A stretch of DNA of 64,000 bases. Origin: Merdimonas faecis. Lineage in GTDB: Bacteria; Bacillota; Clostridia; Lachnospirales; Lachnospiraceae. Below, in pieces: positions 1-8,766 of the stretch. The DNA lies in NCBI RefSeq assembly GCF_001754075.1, contig NZ_MIEH01000001.1:60553-124552 (forward strand). The letters are read 5' to 3'. Every line of letters starts with the position of its first letter. Within the stretch, counting starts at the first letter, position 1. The notes under the pieces are model-generated. The model saw nothing but the letters and a program-made list of their open reading frames with translations, did no database searches and was not told where the DNA came from. Made by a program: the position numbers and the translations under genes.

Positions 1-740
1 ATAATGAACCGGACGGCACCAATATCAATACCAACTGTGGCTCCACCCATATCGAAGTACTGCAGGAATATGTCAAGGAGAAACAGCTTGATATTGCGTT
101 CGCCTTTGACGGAGACGCGGATCGCTGCATCGCCGTGGATGAAAACGGCAAAGTGGTGGACGGGGATCTGATCCTCTATGTCTGCGGAAAATACTTAAAG
201 GAACAGGGAAGACTGGAGGGCGACACCATCGTCACCACCATCATGTCCAATCTGGGACTTTACAAGGCCTGTGATAAAGTTGGAATCAAATATGAGAAGA
301 CGGCAGTAGGCGACAAATATGTATATGAAAATATGATGAAGAACAATTTCTGCCTGGGCGGAGAACAGTCCGGACACATTATTTTCAGCAAGCATGCTAC
401 TACAGGAGACGGTATCCTGACCTCCCTGATGGTGATGGAAGTGGTTATGGAGAAGAAACAGTCTCTTGCAAAACTGACCGAAGAGGTGAAGATTTATCCG
501 CAGCTTCTGAAGAACGTACGGGTGGCAGACAAGAAGACAGCACGGGAAAATCCAAAGGTTGTGCAGGCAGTAGACGCGGTGACAGAGGCACTGGGAGACG
601 ATGGACGGATCCTGGTAAGAGAAAGCGGCACTGAGCCTGTGATCCGTGTCATGGTGGAAGCAGCTACGGATGAACTGTGTGAAAAATATGTAGACCAGGT
701 CATTGACGTAATGAAGTCAGAAGGGCTGGTCACAGCATAG
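1..740 (+). CDS. glmM: Phosphoglucosamine/phosphohexose mutase, C-terminal part (partial at window edge)
   Basis: The reading frame is open from base 3, so the start lies upstream of the window. The visible part carries the metal-binding loop DGDADR (bases 108-125), the sugar-specificity loop GGEQSGHI, and the C-terminal phosphate-binding loop RESGTEPVIRV (about 618-650). These are the domain 2-4 signatures of the alpha-D-phosphohexomutase superfamily. In Firmicutes the closest family is GlmM, which converts glucosamine-6-phosphate to glucosamine-1-phosphate for UDP-GlcNAc and peptidoglycan synthesis in the cytosol. The catalytic serine region is outside the window. The gene ends at TAG 738-740 and is followed at once by a hairpin terminator shared with the convergent yitT gene. 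A phosphomannomutase cannot be fully excluded without the N-terminus. Confidence 0.9.
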   Translation, partial: NEPDGTNINTNCGSTHIEVLQEYVKEKQLDIAFAFDGDADRCIAVDENGKVVDGDLILYVCGKYLKEQGRLEGDTIVTTIMSNLGLYKACDKVGIKYEKTAVGDKYVYENMMKNNFCLGGEQSGHIIFSKHATTGDGILTSLMVMEVVMEKKQSLAKLTEEVKIYPQLLKNVRVADKKTARENPKVVQAVDAVTEALGDDGRILVRESGTEPVIRVMVEAATDELCEKYVDQVIDVMKSEGLVTA

Positions 741-770
741 AAAGAAGAAACAAAAAAAGAAAAGTAATAA

Positions 771-808
771 AAAAGGGTTCTCTCCTAGATGGAGTGGAAC
801 CCTTTTCC
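771..808. terminator. Bidirectional terminator between glmM and yitT
   Basis: AAAAGGGTTC (771-780) pairs perfectly with GAACCCTTTT (797-806). A-rich sequence precedes the stem and T-rich sequence follows it, so it can end transcripts on both strands. The right arm lies inside the last codons of the minus-strand yitT gene. Confidence 0.8.
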
Positions 809-1627
809 TATGATCTCGCTGGTGTTGGAAATTAATAAAAATGCGTCCGGTGAATTTTCTTTGATGAAATTACGGAGCCGCACCGCTTCGATCCGGCTTA
901 AAACTGTCAGGATCAGGTACTTGTCGTCTCCGGAAAACGCACCCTGGGCCAGAACAACGGTAGCGCTTCGGTGCAGATCATCGTTGATGAATTTGCAGAT
1001 TGGTTCCGGGTCAGCACAGACTACGTTGAAATACTTGGACAGGTTCAGGCTCTCGATAAATCCGTCGATCATAAAAGAGCGAAGGAACAGTCCCAGGAAG
1101 GAATAGAGTCCGGTGGTGATCCCGAACACAAAGCAACCGGCCAGGGTGATGAAAAAGTCTGTGGCCAGGAGAGCCTTCCCGATGTCTGCACTGGTATATT
1201 TCTTCATGATCATGGCGATGATATCTGTACCGCCGCTGGAAGCGCCGATGTTGAACAGAATTGCTGATCCTACGGCAGGAAGGGCGATGGCAAACGCAAG
1301 CTCCAGAAGAGGCTGGTCGGTCAGTGGCTGCTGCATAGGACAGATCCGGTCCAGGAGAGATAATGTGACAGACAAAAGGATACTGCTGTAGGCGGTTTTG
1401 GCCGCAAACTTTTTGCCAAGGATCACGAATCCGATCAGGAGCAGAGCCATGTTCGCGATAAATGAAAAGTCACTGGCAGAGATTACGCCGGTTTTGGCAA
1501 CCAGAACGGCCAGACCGGTGATGCCGCCGAAGGTGAAGTTGTTGGTAAACTTAAAGAAGTATGTGCCAACAGCCATAATAAGTGTGCTTACGGTAAGCAG
1601 TCCGAAGTTTTTTGCTTTTGATTTCAT
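785..1627 (-). CDS. YitT family membrane protein with DUF2179 domain
   Basis: About 280 residues. The N-terminal two thirds form several hydrophobic segments (YitT_membrane domain) with the small-residue stretch FNIGASSGGTDIIAMI. The last about 60 residues are the soluble DUF2179 domain, ending in TSEIIGKGF. The start is placed at 1627 (MKSKAKNF) because GGGGA stands 9 bases before it; an ATG at 1636 sits directly on that site. The open frame continues upstream but that stretch is non-coding leader. A TTGACT-17-TACAAT promoter lies at 1738-1710. YitT proteins are integral membrane proteins widespread in Firmicutes; their substrate is not established. Function beyond family membership is not claimed. 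Confidence 0.85.
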   Translation of the reverse strand: MKSKAKNFGLLTVSTLIMAVGTYFFKFTNNFTFGGITGLAVLVAKTGVISASDFSFIANMALLLIGFVILGKKFAAKTAYSSILLSVTLSLLDRICPMQQPLTDQPLLELAFAIALPAVGSAILFNIGASSGGTDIIAMIMKKYTSADIGKALLATDFFITLAGCFVFGITTGLYSFLGLFLRSFMIDGFIESLNLSKYFNVVCADPEPICKFINDDLHRSATVVLAQGAFSGDDKYLILTVLSRIEAVRLRNFIKENSPDAFLLISNTSEIIGKGFHSI

Positions 1628-1649
1628 GATATACATTCCCCAACATACT

Positions 1650-1682
1650 TTTAGCGCCGGTATACTCCAATACGTCGGCGCC
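1650..1682 (-). promoter_or_regulatory. GC-rich hairpin in the yitT leader
   Basis: In the transcribed leader of yitT, GCGCCG arms with additional pairing close around a short loop (about 1650-1682). Read on the plus strand it is followed by ATTTTTAT. It could be an attenuator of yitT or a terminator blocking read-through; the sequence does not decide. Confidence 0.35.
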
Positions 1683-1709
1683 ATTTTTATCTGATTTAAT
1701 CCACTCAAA

Positions 1710-1738
1710 ATTGTAACGCCGAAGGATAGAAAAGTCAA
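1710..1738 (-). promoter_or_regulatory. yitT promoter
   Basis: On the minus strand TTGACT (1738-1733) is followed after 17 bases by TACAAT (1715-1710), a good SigA-type match. It gives a leader of roughly 75 bases before the yitT start. Confidence 0.65.
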
Positions 1739-1817
1739 CGAATAGATGAAGATTGTAATAATTTGCATGAGGATTTTGAAATCCGCACATAATAGGTGCG
1801 TAAGGAGGATGGAAAAG

Positions 1818-3098
1818 ATGTATAAGTATCTGCCGATCACGGATGTGTACGCAAGAGAAATCCTGGATTCCAGGGGAAACCCTACGGTAGAGGTGGAACT
1901 TCTGGCGGGCGAACGGTACTGGGGGCGATCAGGTGTTCCCTCCGGGGCGTCTACCGGGAAATATGAGGCAGTAGAGCTCCGGGATAAAGAGGAAAGATAT
2001 GGGGGACTGGGAGTCCGGCAGGCAGTGGAGCATGTCAATGCCAGGATTGCCCCGGAGATTATTGACCTGAATGTGTTTGACCAGGCGTTCCTGGATCTGA
2101 CACTTAAAAAGCTGGATGGAACGGAGGACAAATCGAACCTGGGAGCAAATGCCACACTGGGAGTGTCTATGGCGGCGGCAAGAGCGGCGGCGGAGGCTCT
2201 CAGGATGCCATTGTATGCCTATCTTGGCGGCACCAATGCGAAGAAGATGCCTGTGCCAATGATGAATATTATGAACGGAGGGCGTCATGCGGATAATATC
2301 ATAGATCTTCAGGAATTTATGATTATGCCTGCAGGAGCCTGCTGTTTCCAGGAAGGGCTCCGGATGTGCGGAGAGATTTATCATACATTGAAAACACTTC
2401 TGAAGGACAGCGGGCATGCGACGGCAGTAGGGGATGAAGGCGGCTTTGCTCCGAATTTAAAAGGTGCGAAGGAAGTGTTGGAATTTATGATGCGTGCTGT
2501 GGAAAAGGCAGGATACCGGCCTGGCGTGGACATCGTGTTTGCTCTGGATGCGGCGGCCTCAGAGCTTTTTGACAGGCAGTTTCACAAATATGTGTTTGAA
2601 GGTGAGGGAGAGATCCGTTCTACAGAAGAAATGATCGATTATTACGAGGGACTTGCGGAAAGCTTCCCCATTGTTTCGATTGAAGACCCGCTGGATGAGG
2701 AAGACTGGGAAGGCTGGGAACTTTTGACCACAAGGCTGGGGATGCATATGCAGCTGGTAGGAGACGACTTGTTTGTGACCAATACCGGACGGCTGAAAAA
2801 GGGGATTGAAAAGGGCGCTGCCAATGCAATCCTGGTAAAGGTAAATCAGATCGGAACTCTGACCGAGGCCTTTGACGCCATAGAGACCGCGCATCATGCC
2901 GGATATCGCACGATTTTGTCCCACCGCTCGGGTGAAACGGCAGACACGATCATTGCAGATATTGCAGTGGCGTATGGAGCGGGGCAGATCAAAGCCGGAG
3001 CGCCCTGCCGCATGGAACGGGTGGAAAAGTACAACAGGCTTCTTCGGATAGAAGAACGTCTGGGAGATATAGCCGAATACAGGAATCCCTTTTGCTAG
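1818..3098 (+). CDS. eno: Enolase (phosphopyruvate hydratase)
   Basis: Converts 2-phosphoglycerate to phosphoenolpyruvate in glycolysis. About 426 residues, close to the usual 430. The catalytic loop SGASTG, the Mg ligands in [19 protein letters not shown] and VGDDLFVTN, the general base and acid regions VGDEGGFAP and [19 protein letters not shown] and GQIKAGAP are all present. The start is ATG 1818: AAGGAGG (1802-1808) lies 9 bases before it, whereas ATG 1809 abuts it. Some normally invariant positions differ (NGGRHADN instead of NGGSHADN; SGETADT instead of SGETEDT), so it is a somewhat divergent enolase but keeps the catalytic residues. It heads the eno-secG-rnr-smpB block common in clostridia. 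Confidence 0.95.
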   Translation: MYKYLPITDVYAREILDSRGNPTVEVELLAGERYWGRSGVPSGASTGKYEAVELRDKEERYGGLGVRQAVEHVNARIAPEIIDLNVFDQAFLDLTLKKLDGTEDKSNLGANATLGVSMAAARAAAEALRMPLYAYLGGTNAKKMPVPMMNIMNGGRHADNIIDLQEFMIMPAGACCFQEGLRMCGEIYHTLKTLLKDSGHATAVGDEGGFAPNLKGAKEVLEFMMRAVEKAGYRPGVDIVFALDAAASELFDRQFHKYVFEGEGEIRSTEEMIDYYEGLAESFPIVSIEDPLDEEDWEGWELLTTRLGMHMQLVGDDLFVTNTGRLKKGIEKGAANAILVKVNQIGTLTEAFDAIETAHHAGYRTILSHRSGETADTIIADIAVAYGAGQIKAGAPCRMERVEKYNRLLRIEERLGDIAEYRNPFC

Positions 3099-3151
3099 AA
3101 CGGGATTCGTTCCGGCGGTCATGTGAACTGTGGGAAACCGGAAATTTGCGC

Positions 3152-3180
3152 TTGCTATCAGGAACTTCCTGTGATAGAAT
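3152..3180 (+). promoter_or_regulatory. secG promoter
   Basis: TTGCTA (3152-3157), a 17-base spacer and TAGAAT (3175-3180). The spacer contains the dyad GGAA-C-TTCC, so it may also be an operator. It would let secG-rnr-smpB be transcribed separately from eno. Confidence 0.55.
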
Positions 3181-3211
3181 ATATATGGCTTATCCGCAGG
3201 AGGTGTTGAAA

Positions 3212-3454
3212 GTGGAAATCTTAAAAACGGTATTAATGATTATATTTGCAATAGACTGTATCGCATTGACGGCCATCGTCTTAATGCAGGAAGGAAAGAC
3301 ACAGGGCCTTGGAACGATCGGAGGAATGGCTGACAGTTACTGGGGGCAGAATAAAGGCCGTTCCATGGAAGGAACGCTTGTAAAGTCTACGAAGTTTCTG
3401 GCGATCCTGTTTATTGTACTGGCGGCAGTGTTGAATTTGAAAGTATTTGCTTAA
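3212..3454 (+). CDS. secG: Preprotein translocase subunit SecG
   Basis: An 80-residue protein with two hydrophobic helices separated by the conserved loop QEGKTQGLGTIGG...YWGQNKGRS. SecG is the small accessory subunit of the SecYEG channel in the cytoplasmic membrane. The start is GTG 3212, with AGGAGG (3198-3203) 8 bases upstream; the longer open frame upstream (from 3092) overlaps the end of eno and lacks SecG character. A strong terminator follows the gene (3479-3508), so much of the transcript may stop before rnr. Confidence 0.93.
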   Translation: MEILKTVLMIIFAIDCIALTAIVLMQEGKTQGLGTIGGMADSYWGQNKGRSMEGTLVKSTKFLAILFIVLAAVLNLKVFA

Positions 3455-3478
3455 GAAGCACAAGAGAAAGAATCAGTA

Positions 3479-3508
3479 GGACACTCCTTCAATAGGAGTG
3501 TCCTTTTC
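3479..3508 (+). terminator. Rho-independent terminator after secG
   Basis: GGACACTCC (3479-3487) pairs perfectly with GGAGTGTCC (3495-3503), loop TTCAATA, followed by TTTT. The rnr ribosome site begins about 10 bases later, so the hairpin probably sets the secG/rnr ratio. Confidence 0.85.
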
Positions 3509-3529
3509 CGATATTGGGGAGAATCATAA

Positions 3530-5716
3530 ATGCAGGAAACAGACAGAAATTTTGAAAAAAGAAAAAAAGTAATCTATCAGTTTATGCAGGACGAGCTGTA
3601 TGTACCAATGAAATTAAAAGAAATCGCCGCTGTTCTTCGGATTTCCAGGGAAGAAAAAGAGGAATTAAGGGCAGTGCTGAATGAACTGGAGACAGAAGGT
3701 AAGATTTCGTTAAGTAAAAGGGGAAAATACAGTATCAGCAAAGAAAAGCATCAGACAGGATGCTTCCGGGCAAATTTGAAAGGCTTTGGATTTGTGACGG
3801 TAGAAGACGAAGCGTCCGACATATATATTGGTGCGGAGTATACCGGAGGAGCTATGGACGGCGATACGGTAGAGATAGCGCTTTTGAAGACGGACGGACC
3901 GGGGCACGGGGAAGGAAAGGTGACAAAGATCCTGAAGAGGGGCATCACAAAGGTGGTGGGCCTCTATCAGCCGGGTGCCGGAAAGAAATACGGATTTGTG
4001 ATCCCGGATAATCAGAAGATCGGGATGGACGTCTTTATCCCGATCGAGCGTTCCATGGGAGCGGTAAGCGGTCATAAGGTGGTGGCAGAGCTTACCTCCT
4101 ACAGGGAGAGGGGGCGCAAACCGGAGGGAAAGATCGTGGAGATCATCGGGCATGTAAATGACCCGGGGACGGATATCCTGTCTATCGTCAAGGGGTATGA
4201 TCTGCCTATGGAGTTCCCGGAGAAGGTTTTAAATCAGGCCGCCCGGGTGGCAAAGCCGGTAAGCGAGGCGGACATGAATGGGAGAAAAGATTTAAGGGAC
4301 TGGCAGATGGTGACCATCGACGGCGAGGATGCCAAGGACTTGGACGACGCAGTTTCTGTGGTACAGGAGGGCGAAGACTATATCCTGGGCGTTCATATCG
4401 CAGATGTGACCAACTATGTACAGGAAAACAGTGCACTGGACCGGGAAGCCTATGAGCGGGGAACCAGTGTGTATCTGGTAGACCGGGTGATCCCCATGCT
4501 GCCCCATACATTGTCTAATGGGATCTGTTCTCTGAACGCAGGAGAGGACCGGCTGGCGCTTAGCTGTATCATGCGGGTGGATCCATCCGGACATGTAACA
4601 GATCATGAGATCGCAGAGACGGTGATCCATGTGGACCAGCGGATGAGTTATACCAGTGTGAATAAGATCCTGGAGGATGAGGATCCGGAAGAAATAGCAA
4701 AATACCGGGAATTTGTGCCGATGTTCCAGCGGATGAGAGCTCTGTCCCGTATCATCCGGCAGCGCAGGCATCAGCGGGGATCCATTGACTTTGATTTTCC
4801 TGAGACGAAGATCATTCTGGACTCCAAAGGAAGGCCGACAGAATTAAAGCCCTATGAAAGAAATACGGCGACCCGGCTGATCGAGGATTTCATGCTGCTG
4901 GCAAACGAGACAGTGGCGGAGGAATATTATTGGCGGGAACTGCCGTTTTTATACCGGACCCATGAAGCTCCGGATGATGAGAAGATCCGGGCTTTGGCAA
5001 CCTTTATCAATAATTTTGGCCATTCGATGCATCTTGGCACAGGCGAGGTGCGGCCAAAGGAGATCCAGAAGCTGCTGGCAAAAGTAGAGGGACGTCCGGA
5101 GGAACCATTGATCTCAAGACTGGCCCTCCGTTCTATGAAGCAGGCCAGATATACGGCGGAAAATACCGGGCATTTCGGACTGGCGGCTAATTATTATACT
5201 CATTTTACGTCCCCAATCCGCAGGTATCCGGATCTGCAGATCCACCGGATCATCAAGGATAATCTGCGGGGAAGGATGAATGAAAAGAAGATCGGGCATT
5301 ATCAGTCGATTCTTCCTGAGGCAGCAAAGCACTCCAGTGAGATGGAGCGGCGGGCTGATGAAGCGGAGCGGGAGACAATAAAGCTTAAAAAAGTGGAATA
5401 TATGCAGGAGCGTCTCGGAAATGTATATGAAGGTGTCATCTCCGGCATTACCAAATGGGGGATGTATGTGGAGCTGCCGAATACAGTAGAGGGCCTGGTG
5501 CATGTAGTAAACATGCGGGACGACCATTATGAATACGATGAAAGCAGGTATGAAATGACAGGAGTTCATACCGGTCGGACATATAAGCTGGGACAGCCGC
5601 TTTGGATCAGGGTGATCGGCGCAGACCGCCTGCAGCGGACGATTGATTTTGAGATTGCGGAGGAAGGAGATGAGGACGATGGCGAAAAAGAGTGGTATGA
5701 AGCTGATCGCAAATAA
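3530..5716 (+). CDS. rnr: Ribonuclease R
   Basis: A 728-residue 3'-5' exoribonuclease of the RNase II/R family. Order of domains: N-terminal winged helix (about 1-70), two cold-shock OB folds (about 75-230), the RNB catalytic domain with the acidic signature [12 protein letters not shown] (about residue 263), and a C-terminal S1 domain ([18 protein letters not shown]) followed by an acidic tail. It degrades structured RNA and, with SmpB and tmRNA, defective messages in trans-translation. Placement upstream of smpB, overlapping it by 38 bases, supports this coupling. GGGGAGA stands 9 bases before ATG 3530. Confidence 0.95.
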   Translation: MQETDRNFEKRKKVIYQFMQDELYVPMKLKEIAAVLRISREEKEELRAVLNELETEGKISLSKRGKYSISKEKHQTGCFRANLKGFGFVTVEDEASDIYIGAEYTGGAMDGDTVEIALLKTDGPGHGEGKVTKILKRGITKVVGLYQPGAGKKYGFVIPDNQKIGMDVFIPIERSMGAVSGHKVVAELTSYRERGRKPEGKIVEIIGHVNDPGTDILSIVKGYDLPMEFPEKVLNQAARVAKPVSEADMNGRKDLRDWQMVTIDGEDAKDLDDAVSVVQEGEDYILGVHIADVTNYVQENSALDREAYERGTSVYLVDRVIPMLPHTLSNGICSLNAGEDRLALSCIMRVDPSGHVTDHEIAETVIHVDQRMSYTSVNKILEDEDPEEIAKYREFVPMFQRMRALSRIIRQRRHQRGSIDFDFPETKIILDSKGRPTELKPYERNTATRLIEDFMLLANETVAEEYYWRELPFLYRTHEAPDDEKIRALATFINNFGHSMHLGTGEVRPKEIQKLLAKVEGRPEEPLISRLALRSMKQARYTAENTGHFGLAANYYTHFTSPIRRYPDLQIHRIIKDNLRGRMNEKKIGHYQSILPEAAKHSSEMERRADEAERETIKLKKVEYMQERLGNVYEGVISGITKWGMYVELPNTVEGLVHVVNMRDDHYEYDESRYEMTGVHTGRTYKLGQPLWIRVIGADRLQRTIDFEIAEEGDEDDGEKEWYEADRK

Positions 5717-6149
5717 TAAAAAGGCGTATCATGACTATTTTATTCTGGAGACCTACGAGGCGGGAATCGCCCTGCACGGGACGGAGGTAAAGTCTCTCCG
5801 GATGGGAAAATGCAGCATCAAGGAGGCATTTATCCGTGTGGAGAATGAAGAGGTATACGTTTACGGCATGCATATCAGTCCCTATGAAAAGGGAAATATT
5901 TTCAATAAGGATCCCCTGCGTGTCCGCAAACTCTTGCTCCATAAATCAGAGATCCGCAAGCTTCTTGGGAAGACCAAGGAGAAGGGGATGACTCTGGTGC
6001 CACTGAAGGTCTATTTTAAAGATAGTCTGGTGAAGGTGGAGATCGGCCTTGCAAAAGGAAAGAAATTATATGACAAGAGGCAGGATATCGCAAAGAAAGA
6101 CCAGCAAAGAGAAGCACAAAGAGACTTTAAGGTCCGTAATTTCGGTTAG
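5679..6149 (+). CDS. smpB: SsrA-binding protein SmpB
   Basis: 156 residues beginning [20 protein letters not shown], the standard SmpB N-terminus, with the conserved [11 protein letters not shown] and the basic C-terminal [17 protein letters not shown] tail. SmpB binds tmRNA and delivers it to stalled ribosomes. The start is ATG 5679, 10 bases after AGGAAGGA; ATG 5670 is too close to that site. The first 38 bases overlap rnr in another frame, pointing to translational coupling. Its RNA partner ssrA lies 4.8 kb downstream on the same strand, separated by small genes and an inverted hsp20 block. Confidence 0.96.
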   Translation: MAKKSGMKLIANNKKAYHDYFILETYEAGIALHGTEVKSLRMGKCSIKEAFIRVENEEVYVYGMHISPYEKGNIFNKDPLRVRKLLLHKSEIRKLLGKTKEKGMTLVPLKVYFKDSLVKVEIGLAKGKKLYDKRQDIAKKDQQREAQRDFKVRNFG

Positions 6150-6169
6150 ATAAGGGAGGAATCAAAAGG

Positions 6170-6415
6170 ATGGTACCGACAAAGAAAGAGGATTTAAGAA
6201 ATCTGGTCACAGAGACCACAAAAGAAGTATACGAAGAGCTGACGCCCCATCTGCTCCAGCTTATCAATCAGACTCAGCGCAATCCGGGCCTTACAGATGC
6301 ACAGAAGCAGGATGAGATATCGGTACATATGATGGGATATGTAAAATCCTGTACGAACGAGATTATTATTGAGGTGCTTTCGGAAATTCTGGGACTGGGG
6401 GACGAAGAAGAATGA
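6170..6415 (+). CDS. Small hypothetical protein
   Basis: 81 residues, mostly helical and charged with an acidic end (LGLGDEEE). It has a good GGGAGGAA site about 10 bases before ATG 6170 and its stop overlaps the next start as ATGA, so it is very likely translated and coupled to the zinc-ribbon membrane protein. No domain is recognised and no function is assigned. Confidence 0.75.
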   Translation: MVPTKKEDLRNLVTETTKEVYEELTPHLLQLINQTQRNPGLTDAQKQDEISVHMMGYVKSCTNEIIIEVLSEILGLGDEEE

Positions 6416-6918
6416 AATACTGTATTAAATGCGGAGAAAAGGTAAATGATGATGCACAGTTCTGCCCGGGATGCGGTGCAAAGATACCGGAAGGGACAGA
6501 GGAGAAGAAACAAAGCTATGACGGGCAGCAGGAACAGTACACTTATCAGAGCGCAGGAGGCCCGGAATATTTTCACTCAGAAGATGTGCGCCAGAATAAG
6601 GCTATGGGAGTGCTTTCGTATATCGGAATCCTGGTGCTGATCCCGCTTCTTGCCGGGAATAAGCAGTCAGAATATGTGCGGTTCCATCTGAACCAGGGCG
6701 CGGTGCTGTTCATTATCTCGGCGATTGTCAATATTTTAGATGAACATGGATTTTTCGGGATTTCTCTGTTTCATCTAATAGATTTTGGGATTTTCGGACT
6801 GGTGCTGGATCTTTTGAATCTGATCCTGTTTATCATGATGATCATTGGGATCGTGAGCGCCTGCCGGGGGACAAAGGTGGAGCTTCCGGTGATCGGGCAG
6901 ATCAGGCTGGTGAAATGA
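6412..6918 (+). CDS. Zinc-ribbon membrane protein (DUF4870-like)
   Basis: 168 residues. Residues 4-24 form a CxxC...CxxC zinc ribbon (CIKCGEK, CPGCGAK), followed by a polar linker and then a membrane domain (from about residue 65) with three or four hydrophobic segments and the motif SEYVRFHLNQG, typical of the DUF4870/TM-zinc-ribbon proteins. The role of this family is not established. The start overlaps the stop of the preceding small gene by ATGA. A terminator follows at once. Confidence 0.8.
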   Translation: MKYCIKCGEKVNDDAQFCPGCGAKIPEGTEEKKQSYDGQQEQYTYQSAGGPEYFHSEDVRQNKAMGVLSYIGILVLIPLLAGNKQSEYVRFHLNQGAVLFIISAIVNILDEHGFFGISLFHLIDFGIFGLVLDLLNLILFIMMIIGIVSACRGTKVELPVIGQIRLVK

Positions 6919-6958
6919 AAAATAGTGCCCTCCGTCTGGTAAACTAAGGCACTATTTT
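6919..6958. terminator. Bidirectional terminator
   Basis: AAAATAGTGCC (6919-6929) pairs with GGCACTATTTT (6948-6958). It ends the smpB-side transcript and, on the minus strand, can back up the hsp20 operon. Confidence 0.75.
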
Positions 6959-6967
6959 GAAACTAAC

Positions 6968-6999
6968 ATTTACCGGCGACCCGTAAGAGCCACCGGTAA
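6968..6999 (-). terminator. Hairpin at the 3' end of the hsp20 operon
   Basis: TTTACCGG and CCGGTAAA are perfect 8-base arms around a 16-base loop, just beyond the stop of the distal hsp20 gene. The following T-tract is weak, so termination may rely on the neighbouring 6919-6958 hairpin. Confidence 0.5.
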
Positions 7000-7002
7000 A
7001 GA

Positions 7003-7431
7003 TTACTCAATCGTGATCAGCTTTGGCTGTTCTTCCTGTTTTTGTACTTCCTGTGGGATCTGCAGCGTGAGGACGCCATCCTTAAATGCGGCTTTGATGT
7101 CCTCCTGCGTTACATCCTCGCCTACATAGAAACGTCTGTTGCAGGTGCCGGTGTAGCGTTCTTTATGGATGCATTTTCCGCGGGCGTCTTTCTCTTCCTT
7201 GGTTTCGTTTTTGTGAGCGGTAATTGTCAGGTAGCCGTCCTTTAAGTCAGCCTTGATATCCTCTTTGGCATATCCGGGCAGTTCCATTTCTACCAGGTAA
7301 TTACCGTCTTTTTCGTGGATATCTGTTCTCATGACCTGGCTGGATGTGCCGTCGTAAGAACGAGTAAAAAACGGATCATTGAACATGTCATCAAATAAAC
7401 TGTTAAAACCTCTGTTTGCAAGTAACATCAT
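7003..7431 (-). CDS. Hsp20/alpha-crystallin small heat-shock protein
   Basis: 142 residues. The alpha-crystallin domain runs from about residue 36 (MRTDIHEKDGNYLVEMELPG) to the motif FKDGVLTLQIP. ATP-independent holdase that keeps unfolding proteins refoldable in the cytosol. AGGAGG stands 5-8 bases before the double ATG at 7431/7428. It is the second gene of an operon with another hsp20 (7525-7986), from which it differs considerably in sequence (GTCNRRFYVG against GTMQRSFYVG), so the two are old paralogues. The intergenic stretch contains a perfect GC hairpin. Confidence 0.93.
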   Translation of the reverse strand: MMLLANRGFNSLFDDMFNDPFFTRSYDGTSSQVMRTDIHEKDGNYLVEMELPGYAKEDIKADLKDGYLTITAHKNETKEEKDARGKCIHKERYTGTCNRRFYVGEDVTQEDIKAAFKDGVLTLQIPQEVQKQEEQPKLITIE

Positions 7432-7492
7432 ACATACCTCCTAAAATCTATTACAATATTATAGTTTCTATCAAACCCTTGATTTATGTGAT

Positions 7493-7515
7493 CGGGGGCA
7501 GATGTTTTGCCCCCG
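7493..7515 (-). promoter_or_regulatory. Intercistronic hairpin between the two hsp20 genes
   Basis: CGGGGGCA (7493-7500) pairs perfectly with TGCCCCCG (7508-7515). No T-tract follows on the minus strand, so it is more likely an mRNA stability or attenuation element than a full terminator. Confidence 0.5.
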
Positions 7516-7524
7516 TTATTTTAA

Positions 7525-7986
7525 TTATCCTTCAATGGCAATGCTGTTATTGGCTTCTACAGCCTTTGCATTTTTCTTTGGAAGGCTCAGCTTCAGGATA
7601 CCATCTTCAAATTTGGCTTTTACATCCTCCTGGGTAACGGCATCTCCTACATAGAAACTTCTCTGCATGGTTCCCGCATACCGTTCCTTCCGGATGTATT
7701 TGCCTTTCTTATCCTGCTCGTCCTTATCGAGTCCCTTAGCTGCGGAGATAGTCAGATAACCATTGTCCAGCTGTACGCTGATCTCATCTTTCTTGAAGCC
7801 TGGCAGATCGACATCTAACTCGTAGCCCTCATCGTGTTCCCGGATATCGGTCTTCATCATGTTCTTTGCGTGTTTTCCATATAACGGATTCTTTCTTCCC
7901 CAGAATTCTCTGTCAAATCTGTCAAACGGGAAATCCATCCAATCATCATCAAATAAGTTCTCTCCAAAAATACTAGGCATCATCAT
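7525..7986 (-). CDS. Hsp20/alpha-crystallin small heat-shock protein
   Basis: 153 residues. N-terminal region rich in Phe/Asp (FPFDRFDREFWGRKNP), then the alpha-crystallin domain from MMKTDIREHDEGYELDVDLPG to FEDGILKLSLPK. AAAGGAGA lies about 8 bases before the first of three tandem ATG codons at 7986. It is the promoter-proximal gene of the hsp20 pair and is preceded by a leader of about 155 bases and a promoter overlapped by a CIRCE operator, so control by HrcA is expected. Confidence 0.94.
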   Translation of the reverse strand: MMMPSIFGENLFDDDWMDFPFDRFDREFWGRKNPLYGKHAKNMMKTDIREHDEGYELDVDLPGFKKDEISVQLDNGYLTISAAKGLDKDEQDKKGKYIRKERYAGTMQRSFYVGDAVTQEDVKAKFEDGILKLSLPKKNAKAVEANNSIAIEG

Positions 7987-8148
7987 AAGTCATTTCTCCT
8001 TTCATGCTGAAACATCAAATTAAAATTTTTATGAGCCGTTTTCACGGCTGCCATCAGCACTCTTGAAGTTGTCTCAAGTGTTGTAAGCAAATGGAAACTT
8101 AAGATTCGGAAACCTGTCTTTTTGTTCCTTTTCTTTTGTTCTGTCTGT

Positions 8149-8177
8149 ACTATAACACGCATTGTTAGCGCTGTCAA
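8149..8177 (-). promoter_or_regulatory. hsp20 operon promoter
   Basis: Minus strand: TTGACA (8177-8172), a 17-base spacer, TATAGT (8154-8149). The -35 box lies inside the CIRCE element, so a bound HrcA repressor would block RNA polymerase. The transcript would start near 8141, leaving a long leader with two small hairpins (about 8034-8049 and 8062-8079). Confidence 0.8.
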
Positions 8178-8191
8178 GAGGTGAGTGCTAA
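8165..8191 (-). promoter_or_regulatory. CIRCE element (HrcA operator)
   Basis: TTAGCGCTG (8165-8173), nine bases, GAGTGCTAA (8183-8191). The consensus is TTAGCACTC-N9-GAGTGCTAA; the right arm is perfect and the left arm has two changes. HrcA binding to CIRCE is the standard class I heat-shock control of Firmicutes. Confidence 0.85.
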
Positions 8192-8195
8192 TTTT

Positions 8196-8615
8196 TTAAA
8201 AAATTTTTCGGGGAGTTTTCGGGGGCGTAAAAAGTATGGAGAAAATTTCTACTGACAATACAATAAAACACGTATAGTTTGTCAAATACTCTGTTATAAT
8301 TTCTCCATAATAATTGTTCATCTGCAATTTCACATAGATAAGAGGTTTCAATAAATAACGGATCAAGATACATATAACCGGACAAATAAAAATCCAGTTT
8401 TTATTAACCAGGGATGTCGAGGCTCCTTTACTCCATTGTACCGGGATTTCTGTCGGCAGCTTAGAAAAAGACAAAGTCCCAATAATCAGGCATAGTACGG
8501 TAATCGTTGTCCAGGTAAGCATACTTCCCCATATATGCAAAAAGCTGATGGAATCCAATTTGAAAACGGTTTGATTATATAAGCCGGTTCGATCTTCTAC
8601 GTCTTTTATAGTCAT
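8196..8615 (-). CDS. DUF1648 domain membrane protein
   Basis: About 139 residues with three hydrophobic segments. The stretch FSKLPTEIPVQWSKG is the DUF1648 signature (LPxxIPxHW), found in small membrane proteins that often sit with transcription regulators, such as the SdpI group. The start at 8615 (MTIKDVED) has GGGG 9 bases upstream; ATG 8624 abuts that site. The gene is driven by a promoter with a 19-base spacer and a dyad, suggesting MerR-type control. No regulator gene is adjacent. Function is unknown. The 3' end reaches the CIRCE promoter of the next operon. Confidence 0.75.
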   Translation of the reverse strand: MTIKDVEDRTGLYNQTVFKLDSISFLHIWGSMLTWTTITVLCLIIGTLSFSKLPTEIPVQWSKGASTSLVNKNWIFICPVICILIRYLLKPLIYVKLQMNNYYGEIITEYLTNYTCFIVLSVEIFSILFTPPKTPRKIF

Positions 8616-8652
8616 GTTATACATCCCCTTTCAGGCAGCTCTGTTTTATCTT

Positions 8653-8683
8653 AATATAGGCTGTAAACAAGGTTTACAGTCAA
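8653..8683 (-). promoter_or_regulatory. MerR-type promoter with dyad operator
   Basis: Minus strand: TTGACT (8683-8678), a 19-base spacer, TATATT (8658-8653). The spacer is filled by the dyad CTGTAAAC-3-GTTTACAG (8661-8679). An overlong spacer occupied by a dyad is the hallmark of MerR-family activated promoters. Confidence 0.7.
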
Positions 8684-8766
8684 GTATTTATCAAAGATAT
8701 TTCCTCTTTTTTATTCATTCAGCCTGCCGCTTCTAAGCGGAGTAACAAAAACCGCTTTCTTATAAA

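Noticed and set aside
1746..1817. Upstream extension of enolase
   Set aside because: The AAGGAGG site at 1802-1808 and the standard enolase N-terminus fix the start at 1818.
785..2155. A 456-codon version of the yitT frame reaching into eno
   Set aside because: The upstream part overlaps the eno coding region and the yitT promoter on the opposite strand, and only the part from 1627 has a ribosome site and family similarity.
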